DNA from: Paralvinella palmiformis
Taxonomy: Eukaryota > Annelida > Polychaeta > Terebellida > Alvinellidae
Direction of reading: 5' to 3'
DNA: 64,000 nt
NCBI GenBank assembly: GCA_025642065.1
Contig: JAODUP010000407.1
Coordinates: 181,001 to 245,000, forward strand
In this document: positions 33,057-43,363 of the stretch, one piece after another
Position numbering within the stretch: the stretch's first letter is position 1
Layout: each line of letters begins with the position of its first letter
Made by a program: the position numbers and the translations under genes
The notes under the pieces: model-generated
What the model was told of the DNA's origin: nothing
What the model saw: the letters and a program-made list of their open reading frames with translations, nothing else
The model's database searches: none

Positions 33057-35503
33057 AGGAGGTTTAGTATCCCATTTTATTCCATGAATAATATGAGGCG
33101 GAAAATAAATGTTTTAACTAAAACGCCATTTTGTAATTAAAGTGACAGTTCGTAGTAACATAAGTTAACATGCGATTCAGACCAGATCTTCGCAATCACG
33201 ATCATTACCCTAAGGCTGAGTTATAGGAGAGATGAATGGCTGTGAGTCTTAATAGTTCAGTCTGTAGAGGGTTTAAAAAAACCAAGCTAACAATAAGAAC
33301 ATACTGACTTGATCCAATTTCTCCTCTCAAACAACTAAAGCGTTTAGAATGAAGCCATTCAGTTTTTCAAACCTAATACTCAGAACGGCAACAATACGTT
33401 TGAATATATCCTTTCTCGGTAGTCGTGGAACGTATGCCGACATCTAGGTATCAGGAGATAAAGTAAGCAGCTGAATTAAGTCGCATTTCTCTGCAGAGTG
33501 GAAGCATCACTTTAATGAACTTTTGCCCATCCACAACCATCCTTCATTCTCTAAGACAATATCGAAAAGCAGGAGATCCAGACAATTCAGTAGACCAACC
33601 TAGTCTCAAAGCTTGGTCTGGATAGAAATTCTCTGTAGATACTGAATATGTGATTGAATGAGTGGTTTGTTTGAAAGCTCTCCTGGACGTTATAGAACGT
33701 TTCTGAGATGATGTACTTCTGGACAGAGATGTATGACTTCTGGAGCGTCAGCATCCCTCACAGGATCTTGAAGATATTTGACTGTGGTCCAGAACAATGT
33801 TTATCCAATTGAATATTAACCATGTTCCTATAGACTCTTACTTTCTTTTCTATGAATGATGTTCTAGAAAAATAAATTCTTTATTTTCCATTCTTTCCCC
33901 AAAAGGGGGAGCATTTTTTGTCAGTATTTGCGCGAACGTGTGTTCGTTCGTAATTTATCTGTCTCTGTCACTCACTACTTCTCTCTCTCTCACACACACA
34001 TATATACACACACACACATTCACTCCCCCTCTACCCCTCTCTCTCGTTATGTATCTCTGTCTCTCTTTCGGGAGCTCTGAAAATAAGTTATTATTATTAT
34101 TTCAGGATCATCCTATCAGAGTGTGACAAAATTAACTGGACACCATCGAGAAGTCAATAGAGTGATAAACGTGAAAAGTAACACAATGAGAGTTATCTTT
34201 ACATCAGACAATACAACAACCGATTGGGGATTCCAAGCTTGTGTGTGTTTAGGTAAGCTAGTAGAAAGTCAAATAAATGGCTCGTATGTGATCTCTGCAT
34301 GAAGCATTTGATGGATGATTTATGTAATAATAATAATAATAACAATAATAATAATAATAATAATATTTATTATTATTATTAGTAGTAGAAGTAGTAGTAG
34401 TAGTAATAGTAGTAGAAGTAGTAGTAGTAATAGTAATAGTAGTAGCAGTAGTAGTAGGAGTAGTAGTAGTAGTAGCAGCAGCAGCAACAACGAAGGACTA
34501 GTCGTTGCATTTATTTATATCCTTTTTTTTCTGTAAATAATTCCATGCTGTCCTAAAAGGAAAACAAAACATTGTCCTTTGTAAAATATTAATACCAATA
34601 TATTGTAAAATGTTTAGCACAATGTCCTTTGTACAAATGCAAATAAATAGATGTGACCATACTATTATTATTCAGAAGTCGAAATTAACAAATTATGTGT
34701 TACAGAAGTAGGCATTAATTTTTCCCCATCGGTGATTATCAGGCAGACGAACGCCTATTTTGCAGTACAATTAAATGTATCTTCAGCCATTGTATTGTAA
34801 TTCATGATTTGTTCGTATATTGCATTTGCCTGTTTAATAATAGAGGACCTTAAACAGTCTAGTTTACTAAATTTTCGAAACAATTTCAGCTTCGTCGAAG
34901 TGTGATTGTCATTGGCTCTCAGAATCCGGCTCCAAAGATTGGTCTTCGAGGGAAGACGAAGACAACACAAACGGCCTCTTATTGTCTACAAATGGCATCA
35001 TCGGAATATGTCTGTGTATTGGGATACCACTTCTCATGATTGCCATATTCTGTATCTATTCGAAATGCTCCAAATCCGGTCAAGTGGCTCCCGAACAACG
35101 AACCGGCGCATCACCGATTGAGTCACCAAAACCTGCTTTTGTCTTGTACACAAGTCCTCCACCATACAGCGAGCCAGTGCCTCCACCTTCTTACGAAGAA
35201 GCTGTTGATGATGAAAGAGGACATTTCCAGACCGGATATCCGATGATGGCCACCCAACACCGGACTCAGCCATCTGGCAACGGTGGAAATGTTAATCGGG
35301 ACGAAGGATGTAATCCCAGTTCGGATTCTGGTATTGTGTTCATGTCACCACCAGATTTACCGACGTCTCCGTGTCCAGGTTACGACCTTCCGCATAATCA
35401 TACGTGGTTGGTGACGGCATATCAGAGTACGTGTCAGGAGTCGAATGTTGGCCACTCGACGAGAACATGTAATGATTCAAATGTGACAATGGTTCAATCG
35501 TGA
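29426..35503 (+). CDS. CUB-domain single-pass membrane protein with PPxY tail, five exons
   Basis: Five exons (46, 100, 107, 147 and 614 bp) join in phase to 337 residues. Residues 1-16 are a signal peptide (MEFTILLFISTSYLIG). Residues about 18-133 are a CUB domain (GVIINSPGYP, WICWQFE, LERDHDWLQIYDG, WGFQACVC), a beta-sandwich for extracellular binding. A short juxtamembrane stalk with KCDC (137-140) and an acidic patch leads to a membrane helix at 169-190 (GIIGICLCIGIPLLMIAIFCIY). The tail has PPPY (223-226) and PPSY (232-235, followed by EEAV), both fitting PPxY ligands of WW domains. From this architecture I infer a surface receptor or adaptor whose tail recruits Nedd4-like ligases or other WW proteins. 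The CUB cysteine usually just before the DxLxIYDG block is absent. I cannot name an orthologue. A paralogue lies tail to tail at 42951-44135. Confidence 0.85.
30328..30650 (+). mobile_element. Diverged LINE 3' end in intron 1 of the CUB gene
   Basis: Matches the minus-strand LINE at 3553-4226, including CAGATATTATTGCAGGTGCC, then AAGACACACCTGTTCAAGAT, GCGCCTTTAAATGGCTCCTG and an ATT-unit tail. Stops and an internal deletion make it inactive. Confidence 0.82.
31369..31800. other. Intron 1 segment with ATT units and a 12-G run
   Basis: ATT repeats at about 31540-31562 and a poly-G tract near 31653-31664. Small open frames here have no family resemblance. Confidence 0.5.
32140..32239 (+). CDS. 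CUB/PPxY gene exon 2
   Basis: Acceptor TTACAG, donor GTAAGT. Encodes VCHGLCTYYSTSDVIRHGVIINSPGYPQAHYN, the N-terminal CUB strand with the SPGYP turn. Confidence 0.87.
32304..32470. repeat. Compound (ATCT)n(TA)n(TG)n microsatellite in intron 2
   Basis: ATCT units pass into TA, then TG with TATG interruptions, over about 165 bp starting 65 bp after exon 2. Confidence 0.95.
32622..32660. repeat. (TA)n next to a splice acceptor
   Basis: A 38-bp TA run ends about 19 bp before the exon 3 acceptor, in the position where a polypyrimidine tract and branch point would be expected. Confidence 0.9.
32679..32785 (+). CDS. CUB/PPxY gene exon 3
   Basis: Acceptor TTACAG, donor GTAATT. Encodes DEWICWQFESIFTSLSIRI and KSIDLERDHDWLQIYD, the CxW strand and the IYDG turn of CUB. 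Confidence 0.88.
32815..33052. repeat. CAGA-type minisatellite, then (CA)n(TA)n(GA)n
   Basis: Degenerate GACAGA/CAGACA units (32815-32940) followed by CA, TA and GA runs to 33052. Intron 3 of the CUB gene. Confidence 0.9.
33053..34105 (+). other. Rest of CUB gene intron 3
   Basis: No exon or mobile-element protein recognised. TC- and CA-rich short runs lie at about 33980-34060. Confidence 0.45.
34106..34252 (+). CDS. CUB/PPxY gene exon 4
   Basis: Acceptor TTTCAG, donor GTAAGC. Encodes GSSYQSVTKLTGHHREVNR, NVKSNTMRVIFTSDNTTTD and WGFQACVCL, the C-terminal half of the CUB domain. The homologous exon of the paralogue is at 43976-44135. Confidence 0.88.
34320..34494. repeat. Trinucleotide block (AAT)n(ATT)n(AGT)n
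   Basis: About 175 bp of trinucleotide units in intron 4, changing from AAT to ATT to AGT/AGC. The six-frame peptides (poly-I, poly-S) are artefacts. Confidence 0.95.
34890..35503 (+). CDS. CUB/PPxY gene exon 5 (stalk, membrane helix, tail)
   Basis: Acceptor TTTCAG. Encodes ASSKCDCHWLSESGSK, the membrane helix, then TSPPPYSEPVPPPSYEEAVD and a Ser/Pro/Asn-rich end, stop TGA at 35501-35503. A short stretch before the end (SSDSGIVFMSPPDLPTSPCP) contains Ser-Pro sites. Confidence 0.9.
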
Positions 35504-35929
35504 ATAACCTCTTGGTGATACTTTTATCCTATTAACGATATTGCTTTTGCCACTACTGAATTGTGACATAAATGAGTACACATTTCTCCAAATATACGCG
35601 TATTCATGCATTTCCATATATATATATATATATATATATTGCAATTACGCCTGACACGTTGATTTCAGTTGATAAATTGTTCTCGGGTTACTACTCTAAA
35701 CATAAATATTTTACAAATGTTTGTCTTGTGTTCAAAATGTCATCAAATCTGGTGACTTTTTATTTCAGGTACTTTAATTAGCTGTTTTATTATCTCATCA
35801 TAGATTAAATAACCACAAGCTATAATTCTGGCGATATAGTAATAATTTTATTAGTACTAATAGTAGTAGTAGCAATACTTTTAGATGTGATAAAAATATA
35901 ATTTTACAAAGAATATCGGACGATCAGTG

Positions 35930-35975
<46 letters not shown>

Positions 35976-36753
35976 CCCCATTCGTTGACGTATAGTGTGT
36001 TCAAACTCACCAGATATGCGTATATTATTGTATGCAAAATTTGTTTGTAATGTGATCAGGTGTTGTATACATACTAGGTAACAATCTACAGTATTTACTG
36101 TCTCCTTTCATTTCTAATTAATCCAGAAGCTGAGGTCGTATGCAAATTAATTTCAAACTACAGGGCGTTAAATATTTAGTCGATATAAAACACCGTCGTG
36201 TCTGAATTGTTGTTATTGCATGCCAAAACCTAGATACAAATGTTAGAACATCTACTTATTGGACAACTTTGTGTGGAAGATCAGTGTAGAAAGTTAAATA
36301 ATGAGACTAAACATTTCAGGCCTATTTTAGAAGGAAAATTAGGTTATCAGATCAAACACATCTCGTTCTGTGCATTTTCTATCATCGTTGCTACTGTCAT
36401 CGGCATCATCATCATCAACACTATTCATCATCATCATTATCATCGTCATCATTATCATCATCTTCTTCTTCATAAACACTAACACAAGTATTATAACCCA
36501 TTTCCAATAATTTAGATACAATTGCTCTAATGAACTTTCGTAAAGTCAATATATACATTATTCCCCATAACATAGGTTTGTTGAGTTTTAACTCAATACC
36601 ATACATTTTCACATAAATAACCCCGCTATTGCTACCACATAATTACCGTGAACTGTTTCTGGTAATCTGTGAATTGATTGACAAGCTGTTAAAGTCATTA
36701 GGTGGCTATCATGACGGTGTTGATAGTACGATCGACGATAGTTAGACTGTACA

Positions 36754-36794
<41 letters not shown>

Positions 36795-37100
36795 CCATCC
36801 CTCACAGAATTGATCCAGTAAGTGTTTATATAGCTAACAATCGATCTCCAGTTGAACAGTTCAAAAGAGAGGTAGAACGTTCTGTTAGTATAGCTGTTAA
36901 TTAGTAAGTAGCTTAATTACTTATATATATATTTACGTGTACTCCTGATCGTTGTATTCAAGTGCTATTGGGCAACACATATCTTGTTATATAAGATATG
37001 AGAAAAACAAAGCAGATACATTGCCTTCTTCCATTGCTGATACATACCGCTGGACCTTTGTTACTATTGGATATTAGTAGATATCGTCTTTTATTGAAGA
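35504..37100. other. Downstream of the CUB gene, no further gene seen
   Basis: TA runs at about 35618-35640, 35930-35975 (with TG) and 36756-36790, and ATC/ATG trinucleotides near 36385-36470. The 3' UTR of the CUB gene lies at the start; no clear AATAAA was found within 300 bp of the stop. Confidence 0.45.
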
Positions 37101-37104
37101 CATT

Positions 37105-37230
37105 TATTGTGGGTTGGGTTGGATATGGGTTATAGTCTTGTGGGTTGGGTTGGGCACGGGTTCAATATCATTTTAGTATGGGTATGGGTTGGGTTCGGGT
37201 TGAGATATATGGGTTTGGGTTAGGTGTGGG
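37105..37230 (+). repeat. GGGTT-rich tract with two G-quadruplex motifs
   Basis: Degenerate GGGTT units on the plus strand. Two segments fit the G3 with 1-7-base loops pattern exactly: GGGTTGGGTTGGGCACGGG (37142-37160) and GGGTATGGGTTGGGTTCGGG (37180-37199). Confidence 0.85.
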
Positions 37231-37239
37231 TTGAGTAAT

Positions 37240-37307
37240 TGCACACACACACACACACACACACCACACACACACACACACACACGCACACACACACACA
37301 CACACAC
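37240..37307. repeat. (CA)n microsatellite
   Basis: CA run with one CC break, ending exactly where duplication copy 1 begins. Confidence 0.95.
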
Positions 37308-37562
37308 AGCCGCTTTCCTGTGGGCGTGACATATTTGTCGCGTACGAAAAGCGAATTAGCTGGTTTCCACAGGCTGATGAGTAGACCAGACATATGCTTA
37401 GGTATACGCACACATCTATCAATATGTGGAGGTATGGAACATTTAATTTTTAGGTTAATGTATGTATAGTTGTATTTAGATTTATGGAGGTAGGTTTCGA
37501 ATGATGTTTAGATATGTTGATGCTCTGTGCCTGTTGCCTCTTACTATGTACCCCAAAACGCA
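37308..37562. repeat. 255-bp duplicated segment, copy 1
   Basis: Nearly identical to 38611-38865 (offset 1303 bp). Shared landmarks include GTGACATATTTGTCGCGTAC, ATATGCTTAGGTATACGCAC and TGGAGGTAGGTTTCGAATGA. A third, diverged partial copy lies at about 47780-47960. Confidence 0.9.
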
Positions 37563-38610
37563 CATTGCTCGTGCCCGACATCTTATCTATTTCCATCCAG
37601 ATTCCTTATTACACCAATGTAAGAAAGTTATGTCGTTGTTGCAACATGTTTGAGTTTATTAGCTTTGTTATGTATAATGTAGAATCTATATTGTTGTCCT
37701 CTTATGTGGTCTGGCGAAACGACCTATTAATTCATACAATGCTGCTTGATGGATTTATACTCCTGGAGTCGTTTGTTACTCCGGCAGGCATCTCCATGGG
37801 TATTAAGTTGCGGACAGAGTTTTTCCCATATTATCAGAGATTAGATTACACTGATATAGGAAATTTGTTAAATGTATAGCTATTATAATCCCGACTTGAC
37901 ATTCGCAGTATCGGAGATCTGCCTGAAATCCGCTGTTCTCGACCATGGGTCAAATAGATCAAGTGGATAGGCGCTTTAATTTAGATCCCACCACACCTAA
38001 CTGCATATACTTAGGGACGCTAAATTAAGCGTGAATGAACGTTCCCTTAGTGATGAACGGAAACGTATGAGGGTTAGCTGTTAGGTTCGAGTAAATCGTA
38101 GTATTTACTCAGGTTTGAGACGATATTTCGTTCTAGTCCAGTAATAATCCATTGTGCGGTATTGCTACTTTGTTTTTATTTTCGTTTAATGGCTTTAGTG
38201 AGTCCATACTGTGTTAGTGTACATTCTCTTTGTTATGGACAAACTGTAATGTTTGTTAACACGCTGAGGCTATATATAGGGCTTGAATTTTCACTTAGGT
38301 TAGAGAAGAACTTCGACGCCAGACCAGTCGGACGTGTATTGATACATGGTTCATATAGGTAGGATTTATTCAGTTATTCGAACCCAGAATAAAGCTGAGG
38401 TCGGCATCTGAGGTGTCGAAATGCTTTATATACAGGTTTCTTTTGGACCACAGAAAATTACTGTTGAATGTAAACTGTGGTGTCAAAATAGTTTATGATA
38501 TGTATGTAGCAAGTCACCATTGAACCACACGCACGTGTTGTTTGTTGCGAGCTGTGGTATCAAATGGTATGTTTTTACGTGCTTCCGCTTTTTGTACGTA
38601 GCCTGCATGT
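37563..38610. other. 1.05-kb segment between duplicated copies
   Basis: Contains a plus frame at 37514-37879 (121 codons, Cys- and Leu-rich N-terminus) that starts inside copy 1 and has no recognised family. I treat it as non-coding by default. Confidence 0.4.
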
Positions 38611-38865
38611 AGCCGCTTTCCTGTGGGCGTGACATATTTGTCGCGTACGAAAAGCGAATTAGCTGGTTCCCACAGGCTGATGAGTAGACCAGACATATGC
38701 TTAGGTATACGCACACATTTATCAATATGTGGAGGTATGGAACATTTTATTTTTAGATTAATGTATGTATAGTTGTATTTAGATTTATGGAGGTAGGTTT
38801 CGAATGATGTTTAGATATGTTGATGCTCTGTACCTGTTGCCTCTTACTATGTACCCTAAAACACA
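38611..38865. repeat. 255-bp duplicated segment, copy 2
   Basis: See copy 1. Differences are a handful of substitutions. It runs directly into an AC microsatellite at its right end. Confidence 0.9.
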
Positions 38866-38881
38866 CACACACACACACACA

Positions 38882-38945
<64 letters not shown>
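38859..38945. repeat. (AC)n(TA)n microsatellite
   Basis: About 34 bp AC followed by about 47 bp TA, then AGT units that begin the next LINE tail. Confidence 0.95.
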
Positions 38946-39029
38946 GTAGTAGTAGAGTAGAGTATTTATTTCCAATTTCCATATTTCCATGCATATGAAC
39001 ATACAAAGTGTACTACAACAAATATAATG

Positions 39030-39030
<1 letters not shown>
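38942..39030 (-). mobile_element. Solitary LINE 3' tail (family of 4701-5510)
   Basis: On plus: AGT units followed by AGTATTTATTTCCAATTTCC, as at 4701-4755. Only the terminal part of the element was inserted or survives. Confidence 0.7.
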
Positions 39031-39114
<84 letters not shown>

Positions 39115-39145
39115 GTGTGTGTGTGCATGCGTGCGTGTGTGTGTT
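39031..39145. repeat. (TA)n(GA)n(TG)n compound microsatellite
   Basis: TA, then GA, then TG with TATG and TGCG interruptions. Confidence 0.95.
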
Positions 39146-39639
39146 ACATGTTGCCTGACATGTTTTCTGTCACGGTGAAGACTGATTTATGACAGAAGAC
39201 ATAGTTCTATATTGTTAAGTGTATTGTTTACAAGTTGTTGAATGTTTTCTGTGTTATCAGCATATCATAAACAAAGATAAATTAGAATCAGTAACCTGCA
39301 TGGTACATACTACTTAATAGTCAGTCAGCTACACTTTGAAACAGAGACCCAATCAGTATTATTACGAAGATATATCATAGATAAGAGATTTAATCTAAAT
39401 AATAATTGAGCATTCGCATCATCAGTTGATAACAACAGCTGCCTAACGCCTCAACGTGTCCATAAAAAGGATATAATATTTTTCGTAAGTGATTTTGTCT
39501 ATGCATGTATGTAAATATACGTATGTATGTATGTGTATACAGAGCTATCTTAAGAACATTATATCCCCCCTTCGCCGGGAAAAGCAGTACACTGGGGCCC
39601 TACCTATACAATAGCTCACATAAATCAAAATGTAAATGG

Positions 39640-40280
39640 TCGATAAAATTAAATTAAACACATATTTATTGGTACTTTTACAATTCACTAAACAGCCCAA
39701 GAATACGATAATAGTTTCCATTTGTTTTGCTGACCCAGTAATTTTATTTTCTCCATGAAATGGGAAACGTCAAGAGATAAGAAAGCGAACTAAAGAAAAT
39801 TCATGTGTCAACACTTTATGCCAAAAGTACTGATCTGAGAGATGCTGCTGTTCAAGTAACAAAGAATCTACACTTCCAATTTCTTTATGCTGAATCAAAT
39901 ATGCCCTCATGCACTTGCGATATTCTGCTTCGCTATCATGTTCTACGATAACATTGCTGTGTTTCCAGTCATGGAGTACTGCCGTACCAAGAGGATATTT
40001 TCTCTTGGACAATAGGCGACATACAAAACAATACAAATGACCTTGAGGTAACCATTCACGTTTTACACACTCGACATTCCGCAATTTACACTTGAACACA
40101 TAGTTTGATAAACATCTTGCCTGAATTTGGCGAGTTTGAAATGTTTATATCAGGATTCTGGCTCGATGAGGCCCCCCTACGAATCCAGTAATTCACTTGA
40201 TTTGAACTAGGAATGGATGTTGGCGTGGCTGCTCTATACGAAGGAGCGCCACTAGTTCCTGACGTTCCACCTTGGTTCAA
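39640..40280 (-). mobile_element. ZMYM1/hAT-like transposase remnant with TTF-type zinc finger
   Basis: The minus-strand frame 39770-40099 reads LYCFVCRLLSKRKYPLG, DWKHSNVIVEHDSEAEYRK, MRAYLIQHKEIGSVDSLLLE and QYFWHKVLTHEFSLVRFL. This matches in order the TTF-type zinc finger (CxxC, then WKHxN and xEHxxSxxH-like positions) and the following helical region of hAT-like transposases. These occur in animals as zinc finger MYM-type protein 1-like genes. The reading continues past an in-frame stop near 39770 into FPFHGENKITGSAKQME, like the FRGENE...GN block of that family. Upstream 40086-40280 reads as a Ser-rich leader ending NSPNSGKMFIKLCVQV, in another frame. The rest of the DDE/RNase H domain is missing. 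No terminal repeats were identified. Confidence 0.72.
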
Positions 40281-40289
40281 CTAATGTGT

Positions 40290-42950
40290 TAATTTTGGAA
40301 GTTTGATAATTTTCTCCTTCTCTGCAGATCTTTACCTCTTCTGTGATCCACTAAAAAGATTACGTTTCATTTCTGCCAAAAGTTTATTCACTAGGAATTT
40401 TCTTTAAAATTTTCTTTTTATTAAAAATGTTTACCCACTTGTTATGCACTAACTAATATATATCTAGTGTCATTGTTATTAACTGTCAACTGTGTTCAAG
40501 TGATGTTAACATTGATACCTTTACGTTATATAGCGAGTTAGATACGTACACATAAAAAAGGTGTAGCTGTAGAGGTGATCATTATACTAATGCCAATTCG
40601 AATGCCAATGCCCACTTATTATTATAAATATTAATATTAATTTTATTTCTTATCTTTAATAAATCGCATACTAAATGTGCATTTCCATGTGTGTGTGTGT
40701 GTGCGCGCGCGCGTGTGTGTAAATACATAATTAGGTAGATAGATAGATAAATAGATAGATAGATAGATAGATAGATAAATAGATATATATATAGGGTTTT
40801 CATCTGGGACAATTTGTCATTAAGCTTCACGTCATCTGACAAAATGTAGTTTATATATGAGATGAAGACTCATCATTTGCGAAATTAATTCTTGATCAGT
40901 AACTTATTAGCCTAATTGAGATGTCAGTGCAATGTTCTTGTTTTTTTGAACGCTAGTTAACTAATGGAAGCCGGGTCACTAACTTCTGATCTGGATCAGG
41001 CTGTGCGTACACTAAAAGGTTCAATACAAACGATAGTTTATCTAATACATTTAAATAACTGACACATGCGCATCTTTTCCGCGACAGCATTTTTAGACTC
41101 TTTTCAGATAGTCTTGCTTAGAAATATACAGTGAAAGGAGGGGGGAGGGTTCTAATACTTGCATCAATGACAAGTATTGTCCTGGGGCTATCCAGTAATT
41201 TGATGAATTAATTGCTTTATGAAGTGCAAAATCTTATAGCGTGTTAACCGAATTAGACGCAGTTGTGATACCATTGTAGGACGACTGTTTTATTGGCAAA
41301 AGATTAGTAAACAAATACCTTGATAGGGTTAAATGCACAAACAAATATTGTAGACAATGTTATCCTATAGGTTACCTGAGTTAGCTACCATATAATGTAC
41401 TTAAAAGTATATCTCTGGGTACAAATTATATGATTATTATGATTGTATATTCCATTTCCCATATGAAAATATGTTCAATGACCATCACGGGACAGTGGTA
41501 AGACAGCTCTTGGGCTACACCGTTTCCTCACATAGGAGTACAAATGTCATAACACATGGCAATGTTAATTATGTATATTTTAAAATGTAGTTCATTGCTA
41601 TTACCATCCTATTTGTATATTTATTCATTATATTATGCACCCCTGTTATTTGAAATAAATTCAATTTAATTTAATAAAATTCACTAATTAATGTGTACAT
41701 ATAAGTACACACGAGTACATATCTGTATAAAGCAGTTGATGTATAAAGCTTTCTCGAACGTCGAACACCAATAAGATATCCATAGATATTCCATCTGCAA
41801 TAGCAGCATCTTTTGTCTTTAGCAGAAGTGTACTTTTGCTGCGAAACATGTTCAGTTCTACAGAAGTCTTTAATAACCTTGATTGAGCTTTCTTAACTTC
41901 TTGTATCAGTGGTTTATTCACATGTATTAGAAGGACCATATATTAGCACTATAAGGTCACATCTCAAGTAAGAGTTAACTGGCATTTGTAATACTGAGTA
42001 TAAAATGTGCTTCAGTACCAATGACTCCCTGTCTCCATATCGAATAAATTTCATTAATTAATAAAAAATGGCTCTGTTCTGGTAAAGGTTTACTAAGATC
42101 AAATATGTCGCCGACAGTTTTAGACGGATTTAAATCAAATAAATTAAAAAAAGTAAATCGATTGAAGACTTGTGGGTAAAATATTTACATAACAAAATAT
42201 TTTGGTAATAATTCTGTAATTGAGGAGTGACAATTGAAAATGAGTGGGTAAACCTATTTTATTATGGGCATATGTAGGAATGTATGTTTGTATGACTGTG
42301 TGCGTGTGCGAGTGTATGTTTATCTTAATAATGAGAATGTGTATGCATGTATGTGTGCGTTGTTTGCAATATTGGGCATGCTGAGATTGGAAATTGTAAA
42401 AATGTAATATAATGTATGACCCGGATTTAGCTGTTTTTGAAAGACAAATTTGAAACTAAGCTTCTACACCATTGTGTTTGTTTATATTGACAGTTCTGTA
42501 GTTCTTCAACTTGTGTTCACATTCTGTGTACTTTCGGTTCACATTTATTAAGCTAGCACCTATTGTATAGAACGACGTTTTTCTCTCCGCCAATAATGTA
42601 ACGGAAACTGACAGATACACCATACATAATACATTATTGCTCGCACATACTGAGACGTATACGTTTTTCACAAACTAGTATAGATATACCCACATATACA
42701 AATACACAGACAGTCCAAGGATGAAACAAATAGACAGACATGCAGACGGATAGAGAGACAGACAGACAGATGGATAGATAGATAGATAGATAGATACACA
42801 CTCACACCCTCCCACCCCCCATACCCCCCACACATAATGCAATATTGGTAGCGTTAATGTCTCATCCTGAAAACACAACCAACTAATCATCCACAGTCAG
42901 ATCCGTAACAACGTCTGTTGTTTCCGTCTTTTCGAATATAACATTATCGA
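40290..42950. other. Gene-free stretch
   Basis: No exon recognised. A TG/CG run near 40690-40720 and GATA units near 40736-40790; further GATA/GACA units near 42690-42800. A minus-strand frame at 41688-41939 (83 codons) has no recognised family. The 3' UTR of the minus-strand CUB paralogue should lie just below 42951; TTTATT on plus near 42545 could be its polyadenylation signal. Confidence 0.45.
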
Positions 42951-43363
42951 TTATTTTGACAAACAACGATCTGGACACGAAAAATCCGCACTGGAATCAC
43001 TCACGCCGTCCGGATTTACATTACTACTGTCGTTATTGCCAAGTGACTGAAGTGATCTTTCACCTTGAACTGCTTCTTCATAAGACGGCGGGAGCACAAT
43101 TTCGCTGTAAGGTGGCGGATCTATCGATATGATACAATCCGGATTTGGTGACTCACTCGAAGATGTATTAGTTACTCGTACATTGGATTTCGAGTATTTT
43201 GAATACACGCCGGATATCAGAATCATAAGAAGTGGGATCCCGATACATAATCCTATTCCTATAATGGCCTCTGTTGGTAGTAGGAGCCCATTGGGATTAT
43301 CTTCATTTGGAGAGCAGCTGGTGATCACTTCGGAAGGACAAGGACAGTCACACCTCGTCGATT
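42951..43363 (-). CDS. CUB paralogue terminal exon
   Basis: Acceptor TTCCAG on the minus strand. Encodes ESTRCDCPCPSEVITSC, helix and tail, stop TGA. The CDC stalk cysteines match the KCDC of the plus-strand gene. Confidence 0.82.

Noticed and set aside
37514..37879. 121-codon plus frame between the 255-bp repeats
   Set aside because: It starts inside the repeat copy and has no recognised domain or splice signals.
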